DNA of 31,313 nucleotides from a virus, in IMG/VR virus record IMGVR_UViG_3300040801_006073, positions 1 to 31,313 of that record. One strand, given 5' to 3'. The notes under the pieces were generated by a model that searched no databases, had not been told where the DNA came from, and saw only the letters and a list, made by a program, of their open reading frames with translations. A program made the position numbers and the translations under genes. Below are positions 15,022 through 22,574 of the stretch, piece after piece (position 1 is the first letter of the stretch; the number at the start of each line of letters is the position of its first letter).

Positions 15022-15975
15022 ATGAAGAAATTCAAAATTAAAGGACTTGCCAGTGTAAAAGCGCTCGAAGAGAAAGGAGTGATAGAGGCGTACGTTTCTA
15101 TTTTTGGAAATATTGACCAAGCAAACGAAATTGTGGAAAAGGGAGCTTTCAAAGAATCTCTAGCAACAAAAATGCCAAAGGTTGTATGGTCTCACGACTG
15201 GAATGAGGTTATTGGAGTACCTCTTGAGGCCACAGAAGATGAAAAAGGACTTCGCGTGAAGTTTCAACTCATACTTGATGTACAAAGAGCTAAAGAGGCG
15301 TATGCACTCATCAAGGCTGGCGCTGTCGATGAGTTTTCTATTGGGTACAAGATAGAAGAGGATGATGTCGATGAAAAAGGAGTAAGACATTTGAGAAAAT
15401 TACGACTCTATGAAATATCTCCGGTACTTGTCGGATGCAATGACAAGACGGAAGTTATATCGGTAAAATCCGGAGAAGAAAAAGATGATTCTGAGGAAGA
15501 GCCGGAAGAAAAGGGTGAAGTGTCGGATGTTGTAGATGATCGCGATAAAAGAGAAGAGAAATGGGAAAAAATAAAAGATGTCAATAGGATTATGGATGCC
15601 TTTTGGACGGCCTATTTTGACGAAGAAACAGAAGTAAAAGAATTTGATGCGATGCTCACGGAGACAATCGGACTCCTCGGGGAGCTTGTGGGAGAAGCGG
15701 AAAAATCCGATAAAGTACAGCCTCTTGTAAAAGACGCTAATCCCGAAAATCTTAATTTGTCGCGAAATCGGGAAATAGTGGAAGAGGCGATGAAAATTTT
15801 GCAATCTGTCGCGGTGTTTAAGACCGCACACGAGGCTCCAACTCAAGAGGTCGATGAGGAGGAGGAAAAAAAGGACGACTCGCAAACTCTCAAGATTATT
15901 CGAAGAGAAGCGAGAAAAGGCGTCAAATCTCTCAATCAAGTTTTATTTACTATAAAACGGATTGAGGAAAAATAA
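15022..15975 (+). CDS. HK97-type prohead protease with long C-terminal extension
   Basis: A 317-aa protein. The first 165 residues match the U35/HK97 prohead protease: catalytic His58 in 'VVWSHDWNEVIG', Ser106 in 'DEFSIGY', and Glu131 in 'LYEISPVLVGCN'. It cleaves capsid and scaffold after prohead assembly. The remaining 150 residues are acidic and coiled-coil-like, longer than a plain protease and possibly a built-in scaffold, since no separate scaffold gene is seen. I chose ATG 15022 over the in-frame TTG at 14947, which lies inside the leader hairpins. Confidence 0.88.
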   Translation: MKKFKIKGLASVKALEEKGVIEAYVSIFGNIDQANEIVEKGAFKESLATKMPKVVWSHDWNEVIGVPLEATEDEKGLRVKFQLILDVQRAKEAYALIKAGAVDEFSIGYKIEEDDVDEKGVRHLRKLRLYEISPVLVGCNDKTEVISVKSGEEKDDSEEEPEEKGEVSDVVDDRDKREEKWEKIKDVNRIMDAFWTAYFDEETEVKEFDAMLTETIGLLGELVGEAEKSDKVQPLVKDANPENLNLSRNREIVEEAMKILQSVAVFKTAHEAPTQEVDEEEEKKDDSQTLKIIRREARKGVKSLNQVLFTIKRIEEK

Positions 15976-15996
15976 TTGGTCGGTAAATGTAAAAAT

Positions 15997-17109
15997 ATGA
16001 AGAAAAATGAAATAGTCCTTCAGGATGCTGAGGGAAAAGAGATCCCTCTTTCTGAGCTTGTTTCTGAGGCTACGGAAGCATCTCTTAAGGAAATGGGTCT
16101 TGAATTGGGAGAAAATGGTAAGCTCAAACTTACCGAACTTCCAACGGAAGTAAAAGAAGAAGTTGATTCTAACGTTAAAAGAGCGGAAGTATCAGCAAAC
16201 TTCATTAAGCAAAATGTTCTTCCGGAACAAAAACACAAGGAATATGGCGTAAAAGCTGTAACCTCTGAAACCACTTCTATGGGGCACACGATCCCTACGG
16301 AATTAGCAACGAGAATCCTTGAAAAAAAGGAAGAACAAGCAGTTATCCGAAATCGTTCTTTTGTTTTTCAAATGGCAGGTAAATTTGACTTGCCCGTAGA
16401 AAACGTGACGGTAACCGGGTATTGGATGAGTGAGAATGTTGCGATTACTGAAAGCAACCCAACGCTCGCAAAGAAATCTTTCGAAGATAACTGGGTGGCG
16501 GCTCGCGTATTGGTACCGTGGCAGTTGATGAACTCAACTCCTATTGCTATTGAGTCCTATATCGCAAACCTTATGGCTCGCAAACTTGCGAATGCTGAGG
16601 AGTCTAAGTTTATTGGAGGAGATGGTGATAATGAGCCTCTTGGAATTCGTGATGGTGCTTCAAGCATTTCGTCTATTGCTCAAGCAGGTGCAGGACTTGC
16701 TATTGATGATCTCAAGAAGCTCTTCTATGAAGTTCCTTCTCAGTATCGCAAAGGAGCAACCTTCCTTACTTCAGGAAATGGAAAGCTCTATACTGACTCT
16801 CTCAAAGATTCTAATAATCGTCCGTTATTCGATCCCGCCCAAGTATTGGAAAAACTATTCGGAAAAGATTTTGATGAAAGCTCAAATATTCCGGAGAACC
16901 TTGGAGACGGAGGAAATGAGACGGAGGTATATTTTGGGGATTTCTCGTATTATCACATTAAAGAGGGAACTACTCTTTCAATGGATAGCGACAAGATAAT
17001 CTCTAAGCTCCAAACCGAACTCGTTGCATATCAAGCAATTGACGGAGGAGTAACTATCTCAGATGCATTCCGTAAACTTACGGGAGTAAAAGTAGTAACT
17101 AGCTCATAG
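15997..17109 (+). CDS. Major capsid protein, HK97 fold
   Basis: A 370-aa protein in the standard place after the protease. Residues about 1-85 form a helical, charged delta-like region that the protease would remove. The rest matches the HK97-like capsid family: 'GHTIPTELATRILEKKEEQA' (E-loop region), 'ARVLVPWQLMNSTPIAIESY', 'LANAEESKFIGGDGDNEPLG' and the C-terminal 'AYQAIDGGVTISDAFRKLTG'. The start at 15997 follows A-rich sequence; an earlier in-frame codon at 15976 is unlikely. Confidence 0.92.
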   Translation: MKKNEIVLQDAEGKEIPLSELVSEATEASLKEMGLELGENGKLKLTELPTEVKEEVDSNVKRAEVSANFIKQNVLPEQKHKEYGVKAVTSETTSMGHTIPTELATRILEKKEEQAVIRNRSFVFQMAGKFDLPVENVTVTGYWMSENVAITESNPTLAKKSFEDNWVAARVLVPWQLMNSTPIAIESYIANLMARKLANAEESKFIGGDGDNEPLGIRDGASSISSIAQAGAGLAIDDLKKLFYEVPSQYRKGATFLTSGNGKLYTDSLKDSNNRPLFDPAQVLEKLFGKDFDESSNIPENLGDGGNETEVYFGDFSYYHIKEGTTLSMDSDKIISKLQTELVAYQAIDGGVTISDAFRKLTGVKVVTSS

Positions 17110-17129
17110 TTTCTATGGCATTTGTTTCT

Positions 17130-17148
17130 CTGCCCACACTGTGGGCAG
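17130..17148 (+). repeat. Perfect 19-bp palindrome after capsid gene
   Basis: CTGCCCACA-C-TGTGGGCAG, a strong hairpin with no following U-run on the + strand. It sits 21 nt after the capsid stop. It could lower readthrough, protect the capsid mRNA 3' end, or bind a protein. Confidence 0.7.
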
Positions 17149-17181
17149 GAAAGAGATGCTATAACAAGTAATAATATAAAT

Positions 17182-17331
17182 ATGGCACAAGCAAAAAAAG
17201 AAGAAGGTAAAAAGGTGGAATTTTTGAAAAATTTCCGAGGATATGTCAAAGGAGATATTGCTGTTTTTCAAGGAGAAGATGAAAAGCTTGCAAAAGAACT
17301 CATCAAGCAAGATGTTGCTAAAAAGGCATAA
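17182..17331 (+). CDS. Small SH3/KOW-like capsid-proximal protein
   Basis: A 49-aa basic protein: a short Lys-rich head, then 'VEFLKNFRGYVKGDIAVFQG' and a helix 'EKLAKELIKQDVAKKA'. Small proteins of this type often follow phage capsid genes and may decorate or join the head. The same fold and spacing recur at the C-terminus of the next, enzyme-like gene (VEF, GY, GD, A, F, G and IK shared). I chose ATG 17182 because an in-frame start at 17122 would include the palindrome. Confidence 0.65.
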   Translation: MAQAKKEEGKKVEFLKNFRGYVKGDIAVFQGEDEKLAKELIKQDVAKKA

Positions 17332-17343
17332 TCATTCTTTGAT

Positions 17344-17384
17344 TTGGATTCGAATATATCGAATCCAAGATGAAGGAGTGATAT
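17344..17384 (+). promoter_or_regulatory. Strong hairpin plus real Shine-Dalgarno before Stealth-like gene
   Basis: A 10-bp perfect stem, TTGGATTCGA (17344-17353) with TCGAATCCAA (17359-17368) and ATATA loop, followed by AAGGAG (17373-17378) 6 nt before the ATG at 17385. Most genes here lack an SD, so this gene seems to carry its own translation signal. There is no U-run, so the hairpin is probably not a terminator. Confidence 0.6.
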
Positions 17385-18266
17385 ATGGATGTCGTATATA
17401 TATTGGGAACAGGCTCCCTTTGGGGCAATAACGAAATTCGATATTCTCTCCGGAGTATTGAGAAGTTCTTTGATTTTGAAAAAGTTTTTGTGGTCGGGGA
17501 ATATCCACAATGGATGAAGGGTGCAATTCATATTCCGGCAAAGGACGAAACACAAATAAAACAAGAAAACGCTCTCAGAAAACTCCTTGTTGCTTGCAAT
17601 GACACAAGAATCAGCGAAAAGTTTGTTTTGATGAATGATGATTTTTTCTTTCTCGAAAAGAGGGAAAATATTCCGTATTATAGCCGAGGATCTATCGATG
17701 AGGTTATTAAAAAACATCCAATAGGATCAGGGTGTTATTTCCAGTCTCTTGTAGATACAAGAAACGCACTGAAAAACACCGGAAAAAGGAAAATCATTGA
17801 TTACGGAGTACATTCACCGTTTGTCTGCGAGAAAAAAAAGCTTGTAACGGCTATGGAATTTGCGCAAAAAAAAGGAGCACACTCACTAAGGACTGTTTAT
17901 GGCAATCTTTTCTTTATACAAGCGGAAAAAATAAATACCGCCTCTAGAGATTTTAAGGTTCGCGGAGAGCAATTTGATGAGAAATTGGTGAAAGATTGGT
18001 CGTTTTTGTCTTCGGATGATTCTCTCGTTTTGTCGAAAGACTTTCGGACATTTTTACAAAAGAAATTTCCGAAAGTCTCTCAATTTGAAAATGATGGAGG
18101 AGAGGGTATATCTGCCACGCCAGGAGTTCCACTTGATGGGATTGCTGTCGAGTTTATAACAAGCAGTAACGATGGATATGCGAGAGGCGACAGGGCAATA
18201 TTTAGAGGGACAGAGAGAGAAAAAGCTTTGAGGTATATAAAAGAAGGTATATGCAGGCACAGATAA
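17385..18266 (+). CDS. Stealth-like sugar-phosphate transferase with virion-type C-terminal domain
   Basis: A 293-aa protein. Residues 1-230 resemble the Stealth/capsule phosphotransferase family: 'DVVYILGTG', 'NNEIRYSLRSIEKFF' (15-29), 'VFVVGEYPQW' (34-43), 'NDDFFF' (84-89) and 'DYGVHSPF' (139-146). That family transfers sugar-1-phosphate to glycans; the two Asp of NDD are its hallmark. Residues about 250-293 repeat the fold of the 49-aa protein just upstream. The location between capsid and connector genes, with the shared domain, suggests the enzyme is attached to the head or modifies it. Activity is inferred. Confidence 0.68.
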   Translation: MDVVYILGTGSLWGNNEIRYSLRSIEKFFDFEKVFVVGEYPQWMKGAIHIPAKDETQIKQENALRKLLVACNDTRISEKFVLMNDDFFFLEKRENIPYYSRGSIDEVIKKHPIGSGCYFQSLVDTRNALKNTGKRKIIDYGVHSPFVCEKKKLVTAMEFAQKKGAHSLRTVYGNLFFIQAEKINTASRDFKVRGEQFDEKLVKDWSFLSSDDSLVLSKDFRTFLQKKFPKVSQFENDGGEGISATPGVPLDGIAVEFITSSNDGYARGDRAIFRGTEREKALRYIKEGICRHR

Positions 18267-18715
18267 CGATCAAGGGAGATCTAGCAAAAAAGATCGCATA
18301 CATCACGAAACACGAACCTTTTGCGGTAAAGAAGGCAGTCTCCAGAGCAACACTCTTTATGTGGTCAAAGGCTTCTAAAAATACGCCGAAATGGAGAGGG
18401 GAATTAAGGAAAGCGATGTCGTATAAAACAGAGGGGTTTCAGGGTGTGGTCGCTAATAGACTTGAGTATGCCGAGGGAGTACACGAAGGAACTGAACCGC
18501 ATTGGGTCCCAATGAAGGTATGGAAAGATGATAATTCCTCTTTCTCTAAATGGGCGACGGAGCACGGTATTCCTCCTTTTCTCCTTGCTCGCTCCATAGC
18601 GGCCAAAGGAACCAAAGGGCAACCGTGGTTTAAAGAGACAGTGAAGGATCATCAAAAAAGAGTGTGGGAGATTTTTGAGGAAGAAATTAATAAAACAATG
18701 AAGAAAAAAGTATGA
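18251..18715 (+). CDS. HK97 gp10-like tail/connector protein
   Basis: A 154-aa protein with the usual features of the gp10-like family: 'FMWSKASKNTPKWRGELRKA', 'LEYAEGVHEGTEPHW', 'WFKETVKDHQKRVWEIFEEE'. These proteins take part in joining the tail to the head. The gene overlaps the Stealth-like gene by 16 nt and the gp6-like gene by 4 nt. In most HK97-type phages it comes after gp6, so the local order is slightly changed. Confidence 0.75.
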   Translation: MQAQITIKGDLAKKIAYITKHEPFAVKKAVSRATLFMWSKASKNTPKWRGELRKAMSYKTEGFQGVVANRLEYAEGVHEGTEPHWVPMKVWKDDNSSFSKWATEHGIPPFLLARSIAAKGTKGQPWFKETVKDHQKRVWEIFEEEINKTMKKKV

Positions 18716-19263
18716 TCGTTAATCTATCAGAACTAAAAACCTATCTCGGGATTGAATCAGTAGCGGAACAAGAGGTTCTCAAGCAGTGTCTGCGATATGG
18801 AGAGGCTTTTGTTTCCGGATATATCGGAAAGGCACTGGAAGAAGCGACATTTACAGAATATTTCGACGGGGGAAACCCTTCTGTGCTTCTCAAAAATACT
18901 CCTATTTCTTCCATAACAAGCGTCCAGGAGAATGCAGGAACACAAGAAAACCCGGACTGGGAAACGGTCGACGGAGATGAATATTTTTCTGATCTTACGG
19001 CTGGTGTTATCCGGCATGAAACGGCATTTACGAAAGGAATTGGCAATGTAAAGGTGGTATATGTCGGAGGGTATACGCAATCGACGCTTCCGTCTGACCT
19101 CGGAATGGTGATTGTTGAAATCGCTTCTATGATTTATAAAAGAAGACGCTCGCAAGGAATAAAAAGCGAATCAATATCCGGAGGAGGGAGCATTGACTGG
19201 GCGGAAAACCTTCTCACTTATCAAAAAAATATTCTCAGTAGATATAGATCTCTTCGCGTATGA
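18712..19263 (+). CDS. Head-tail connector, gp6-like
   Basis: A 183-aa protein with the typical adaptor opening 'SELKTYLGIESVAEQEVLKQ' and 'YGEAFVSGYIGKALEE', then a beta region ('VLLKNTPISSITSVQENAG', 'GNVKVVYVGGYT') and 'PSDLGMVIVEIASMIYKRRR'. This is the helical adaptor that docks under the portal. It is coupled by ATGA overlaps on both sides. Confidence 0.85.
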   Translation: MIVNLSELKTYLGIESVAEQEVLKQCLRYGEAFVSGYIGKALEEATFTEYFDGGNPSVLLKNTPISSITSVQENAGTQENPDWETVDGDEYFSDLTAGVIRHETAFTKGIGNVKVVYVGGYTQSTLPSDLGMVIVEIASMIYKRRRSQGIKSESISGGGSIDWAENLLTYQKNILSRYRSLRV

Positions 19264-19562
19264 ATGCAACATTTGATAGACATTTTACAACAAAAAGACT
19301 CCTCTCGACGGCCAATAAGTCAAGCTATATCGATGCTTCAAGCGGAGTAGGTCATCTCAGGCAGATGAGCGAAAGACTCGAAAAAATAAACTCGATACAA
19401 TATGGCCAAGGATGGGAACTCTTCGTAGAGTATGATACGGACATCGTGGCGACGGATAGAGTGATTGTGGACGGAGAAAATTATGATGTGCGAGGAGTAA
19501 GAGAGGAAAATTTCAACTCCATTCGGTTTAAAAAATGTGCTCTTGTTAAAGAAAAAACATAG
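19260..19562 (+). CDS. Head-tail joining / head closure protein
   Basis: A 100-aa beta-rich protein in the position of the stopper (SPP1 gp16/HK97 gp7-like). The segment 'ATDRVIVDGENYDVRGVREE' matches the family pattern of a strand-turn 'D.v.idG..Y.V..v'. It would seal the channel below the connector after packaging. It begins in an ATGA overlap. Confidence 0.72.
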   Translation: MNATFDRHFTTKRLLSTANKSSYIDASSGVGHLRQMSERLEKINSIQYGQGWELFVEYDTDIVATDRVIVDGENYDVRGVREENFNSIRFKKCALVKEKT

Positions 19563-19565
19563 TGT

Positions 19566-19979
19566 ATGTGGCTAACCCTTATTAATAAAATCCAAGAGAA
19601 ACTGAAAGCGCACACGGGAGAAGGTGAACCTCTTGTGGAAGTGTTTCCTTCTCATAAAACAAAGTTCTCCGGGTATCCATCGGCTACATTTGAACCATCG
19701 GAAAAAGATGAAGATTTCAGGACGAATGTAGAGAATGGTGCAGAATACACTTTTGAGATAGTGATTCATCAAGAAGTGGAAAATACCGGGCTTGAGAATG
19801 CTATACGGATTCTTGCCTCTGTCATATCTGATATTGAGGCGGATTTCCGAGAAGATTATCTCTTGGGCGGTACGGTTCGATTGGTTCGCCCTGTGGGAAG
19901 TCAGTGGGGGGAATATGCAGAATCAGTCGGATGGGTAAAATATGCGACACTTAAACTCATAATTGAAGTAGATGTATGA
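19566..19979 (+). CDS. Tail terminator/completion protein
   Basis: A 137-aa protein in the slot of the tail-terminator (gp17/gpU-like): N-terminal helix 'WLTLINKIQEKLKAHTG', 'YPSATFEPSEKDED', 'EYTFEIVIHQEVE', and a final strand pair. The start is 3 nt after the previous stop. Assignment combines size, order and the pattern. Confidence 0.7.
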   Translation: MWLTLINKIQEKLKAHTGEGEPLVEVFPSHKTKFSGYPSATFEPSEKDEDFRTNVENGAEYTFEIVIHQEVENTGLENAIRILASVISDIEADFREDYLLGGTVRLVRPVGSQWGEYAESVGWVKYATLKLIIEVDV

Positions 19980-20119
19980 TGAAAAATATGGAAAATAAGG
20001 CTCTTAGGCCAAAGAAAAATAAACAGGTGTTTTTTTATCCGGATTACGGAATATCCGTGGAAGCGGAAAGTCGAGAGGAGGCGGATAAAAAAGTACTTGC
20101 CAAGAAAAAGAAAAAATAG
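19976..20119 (+). CDS. Very small Lys-rich protein before tail-tube unit
   Basis: A 47-aa protein (MMKNMENKALRPKK...) with a central 'QVFFYPDYGISVEAESREEA' and a Lys-rich end. In-frame ATGs lie at 19976, 19979 and 19988; the first two overlap the previous stop. It resembles tiny proteins often found between tail terminator and tube genes. The -35 of promoter D lies within its last codons. Confidence 0.6.
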   Translation: MMKNMENKALRPKKNKQVFFYPDYGISVEAESREEADKKVLAKKKKK

Positions 20120-20125
20120 TATTAT
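20097..20125 (+). promoter_or_regulatory. Late-type promoter D (tail unit)
   Basis: A -35 TTGCCA at 20097-20102, a 17-nt spacer and a -10 TATTAT at 20120-20125, then 6 nt to AACAATTTA at 20132. Confidence 0.75.
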
Positions 20126-20131
20126 ACACAT

Positions 20132-20206
20132 AACAATTTAAATGGACTTACGGGTCCCGATATTCGATTGAGCGTATGCGCTCCGGATGTCGGGGCTTTT
20201 TGTTTT
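20132..20206 (+). promoter_or_regulatory. Leader element D
   Basis: AACAATTTA at 20132-20140. The small hairpin is GGAC-TTACGG-GTCC (20144-20157), a fully different stem around the same loop as in A and B. The large stem has 13 continuous pairs (20154-20166 with 20184-20196, including G-U), an inner AGCG/CGCT hairpin with TATG loop, then TTTTTGTTTT. The tail-tube ATG is 8 nt further on, at 20215. Confidence 0.78.
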
Positions 20207-20214
20207 ATACGCTT

Positions 20215-21183
20215 ATGCTCGGAAAAAAATATGCAATAGGTATCGCGAAAGAGGGAACTCGAGGAACTGGAGAAGCTTCTCCTGATGTGTGGATCCCTAT
20301 GGTGGAACCGGCTTTCATTAATCCAATGAAAGAATATATCCAAAATGAATCAAACTACGGTGTGATCGTGGATTCGGTGGATGCTGTTATTGATAAAGAA
20401 TGGGCAGAGCTTGAAATTCCAAAATATATCGCCGGAGATAAAACTATTGGATACTTTTTGCTCGGGGCTTTGGGACAAGTTTCCTCCGAAATCAAAGAAA
20501 CAACTGCGTATGAACACACTTTTAGCCTTCTCGGTAATTCCGACAAGCATCAATCTTTTACTCTTGAAATGAAAAATGACCTTGAACAATTGAAACACGC
20601 TCTCGGGATGTTTAAGTCTGTGAAGCTCTCCGGTGCCAAGGGTCAATATTTGGAAGTCTCAGCATCTCTTTCGGCAAAGAAGGGTACAAGTTCATCTAAT
20701 ACACCTTCTTACGCACAGGAGAATAATTTTTTTTCAAAAATGATTACTTTCAAGCACGCGTCTAACCTGGCAGGTCTTTCGGGTGCGTCAAATTCAGAAA
20801 TTGCCTCTTTTGAACTCTCTCTTGATAAGGACGTAGAAGAACTTTTCGTTCTTGGAAGTACGGAACCAACAGAAATCGTCAATAAAACTTTCTCAGTGGA
20901 ACTTAATCTAGAGGGGTATTTTGATGCGACGACACTCAAGGATCTATATGAAGCAGGAACAGAACAGGCGGTAGAGATTGACATCCTCTCTCCGGTAACC
21001 ATAGGAGCTTCAAGCAATCCTCGAATCACGATAAAACTCGCGAAATGTCATATAGAAGAATGGAGTCCTTCCGGAGGAATGGGAGACCAAATCAAGCAAA
21101 CAATGAGACTCAAAGGAAAATACAGCATATCGGAAAGTTCTATCGGATCGGTTGTGGTGGTAAATGAGCAGGAAAGTTACTAG
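20215..21183 (+). CDS. Major tail (tube) protein
   Basis: A 322-aa protein with the look of the phage tail-tube family: 'YAIGIAKEGTRGTGEASPDVW' at the start, several beta-strand repeats ('SFTLEMKNDLEQLKHALGMF', 'FSVELNLEGYFD'), and a C-terminal 'QIKQTMRLKGKYS'. It stacks in rings to form the tail tube. It follows leader D and precedes the tail chaperones, as expected, though a reverse-strand insertion interrupts this order. ATG 20176 is in frame but lies inside the leader hairpin. Confidence 0.85.
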   Translation: MLGKKYAIGIAKEGTRGTGEASPDVWIPMVEPAFINPMKEYIQNESNYGVIVDSVDAVIDKEWAELEIPKYIAGDKTIGYFLLGALGQVSSEIKETTAYEHTFSLLGNSDKHQSFTLEMKNDLEQLKHALGMFKSVKLSGAKGQYLEVSASLSAKKGTSSSNTPSYAQENNFFSKMITFKHASNLAGLSGASNSEIASFELSLDKDVEELFVLGSTEPTEIVNKTFSVELNLEGYFDATTLKDLYEAGTEQAVEIDILSPVTIGASSNPRITIKLAKCHIEEWSPSGGMGDQIKQTMRLKGKYSISESSIGSVVVVNEQESY

Positions 21184-21196
21184 GTGAAAATAAAAA

Positions 21197-21238
21197 AAAC
21201 CGCCTGAAGCGACTTTGGCGAGCTACTTCAAACGGTTT
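21197..21238 (-). terminator. Intrinsic terminator of the reverse-strand genes
   Basis: Read on the minus strand, AAACCG-tt-TGAAG pairs with CTTCA-gg-CGGTTT, followed by TTTTATTTTC. It is about 175 nt beyond the stop of the reverse gene at 21412. It also lies just after the tail-tube stop, but on the + strand no U-run follows. Confidence 0.75.
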
Positions 21239-21246
21239 GAGAACCT

Positions 21247-21411
21247 ATGGACATTATAACAGAATTTATGAGATACGCAAATAATTGCTTTCCCAAAAAT
21301 CATCCGAAAAGCTGGAACGAGATGTTATTTCATTTTGTATATGGATTATTGAGAGTATTGCTGTTTCTTATTCTGTTTGGCGGATTTGTCGGGATAGTTA
21401 AGGTTCTTTGA
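21247..21411 (+). CDS. Small membrane protein
   Basis: A 54-aa protein with a polar half ('YANNCFPKNHPKSW') and one membrane helix at about residues 31-53 ('VYGLLRVLLFLILFGGFVGI'). It ends one base before the stop of the convergent gene and lies opposite that gene's 3' untranslated region. The composition is plausible for a real gene, but there is no SD. A role in lysis or exclusion is possible; I have no direct support. Confidence 0.45.
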   Translation: MDIITEFMRYANNCFPKNHPKSWNEMLFHFVYGLLRVLLFLILFGGFVGIVKVL

Positions 21412-22341
21412 TTATTTAATGTCGGGAGTATAAGTGCATCTGCAAAAAGGACGAGATTCTTTTTTATGAAGAGGTCTTGAGCAATGTTTTACGGGAAGAA
21501 GTTTTTGCTTTATGGCTTGGTCTATCGTAAGGGTTTTTTCTGAAAGCTCTTTACATGCCGGGCAACTGTCATCAGTCGCCAAAATGGAAACCCTTTTTAC
21601 CTCGGGAAAGTCTTTTTTGAGAGAGTGAAGTTCCATCTCGCTTGACTTTTGCAAGAGAGTGTTAGGATCCTTTCCTTGGTCATAAACGGTAATTGCCATT
21701 GTGTAATACAAAGAACTTAGATCTCCATACGAAGATTTTTTGATGAGTTCATTGGCAATAAAATTATAGATTGACCATTGAACATCCTTGAAAGAAAAGT
21801 TCTTTTCTCGAAGCATTTTGATTTCTTGAGAAATTCGATTTCGTGAAAGAGAAAATCTATCCGCTATATCAGGAAGAGATTCCCAATTTCTTTCTTCTCG
21901 GATAGCAAGAACATCCTCTTCTTTCATAAGATATTTTTGTTTCAGTGGATCGTCCTCGGAATATTCTATGTATACCGTTTCTTTGCAAGAAGGGCATTTC
22001 CGTTTTCGTTTCGGTTCAGTGGGAAATTCCACTTGACAGTATGGGCAAAGATAAGGAGGTATAAGGGGTTTAGGTGGTGTGTATGGCGGATATTCAAATT
22101 TAATGGGAGCATCGTCTGTGACTGAGAATGAGAATTTTTCCTCTTCTTTAGGAGTTTTTAGGAGGTATTTGGCAATATTGAAAAATACTGCAAAAACTAT
22201 CATAGATATAATCAAATGAGAAAAAAGCTCAAAGATATTAGAGGAAAGAATGATGTACAAGATATATAAGAACGAGAAGAAGGTTGTAGCACAAGAAAAT
22301 ACAAATAGGCCTACGGATGGAGAAGTTGATTGAGAGGACAT
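21412..22341 (-). CDS. Reverse-strand membrane zinc protein (probable moron)
   Basis: A 309-aa protein on the opposite strand to the tail operon. Residues about 10-75 hold two membrane segments. At about 100-125 a zinc ribbon follows (CPYC...CPSC), then a Lys/Glu-rich helical part with an HTH-like 'LPDIADRFSLSRNRISQEIK'. A C-terminal part has 'DDSCPACKELSEKTLTIDQA' and 'RPFCRCTYTPD', which resembles the Cys/His end of Mu F-like proteins. ATG 22341 is preferred to the in-frame start at 22419, which overlaps the upstream gene. Orientation and own terminator suggest prophage-stage expression. Confidence 0.7.
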   Translation of the reverse strand: MSSQSTSPSVGLFVFSCATTFFSFLYILYIILSSNIFELFSHLIISMIVFAVFFNIAKYLLKTPKEEEKFSFSVTDDAPIKFEYPPYTPPKPLIPPYLCPYCQVEFPTEPKRKRKCPSCKETVYIEYSEDDPLKQKYLMKEEDVLAIREERNWESLPDIADRFSLSRNRISQEIKMLREKNFSFKDVQWSIYNFIANELIKKSSYGDLSSLYYTMAITVYDQGKDPNTLLQKSSEMELHSLKKDFPEVKRVSILATDDSCPACKELSEKTLTIDQAIKQKLLPVKHCSRPLHKKESRPFCRCTYTPDIK

Positions 22342-22348
22342 AGTTATT

Positions 22349-22510
22349 TTACCCCTTAAAAGTAAATCCACAATCTTTGCATTTGTGATGCTTTGGGAGA
22401 AGAAGGAGAAGGAGACCAAGAGGAAAAAGAAGAATAACGAATACCCAAATCCAAATACTACGACTTGATTTGGTTTTCTGACTTTTACAAGAGGAGCAAG
22501 AGAGTTTCAT
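22349..22510 (-). CDS. Tiny membrane zinc-ribbon protein
   Basis: A 53-aa protein: CSSC at residues 5-8, one membrane helix (about 20-38, 'IWVFVILLFPLGLLLLLLP'), and CKDC at 44-47. The Cys pairs flank the helix, as in LITAF-like or small zinc-ribbon membrane proteins. It ends 7 nt before the 309-aa gene on the same strand, which shares the zinc ribbon plus membrane design, so the two probably form an operon and may act together. Confidence 0.65.
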   Translation of the reverse strand: MKLSCSSCKSQKTKSSRSIWIWVFVILLFPLGLLLLLLPKHHKCKDCGFTFKG

Positions 22511-22539
22511 AGGCAATAATTTATTAAATTTATATTTTA

Positions 22540-22568
22540 AGAGTAATCCCCTAACATAATAAAGTCAA
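22540..22568 (-). promoter_or_regulatory. Possible promoter of the reverse-strand operon
   Basis: On the minus strand, TTGACT (22563-22568), a 17-nt spacer and TACTCT (22540-22545) lie 30 nt before the ATG at 22510. The -35 is good and the -10 weak. It falls in the short gap between the reverse operon and the tail chaperone gene. Confidence 0.35.
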
Positions 22569-22574
22569 ATATAT

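Noticed and set aside
15400-15939. Reverse-strand open frame of 179 aa within the protease gene
   Set aside because: It is a shadow of the Lys/Glu-rich protease tail, rich in Phe/Leu, with no start signal.
20117-20122. TAGTAT as -10 of promoter D
   Set aside because: The spacer to TTGCCA would be 14 nt and the gap to AACAATTTA 9 nt. TATTAT at 20120-20125 gives 17 and 6, as in the other copies.
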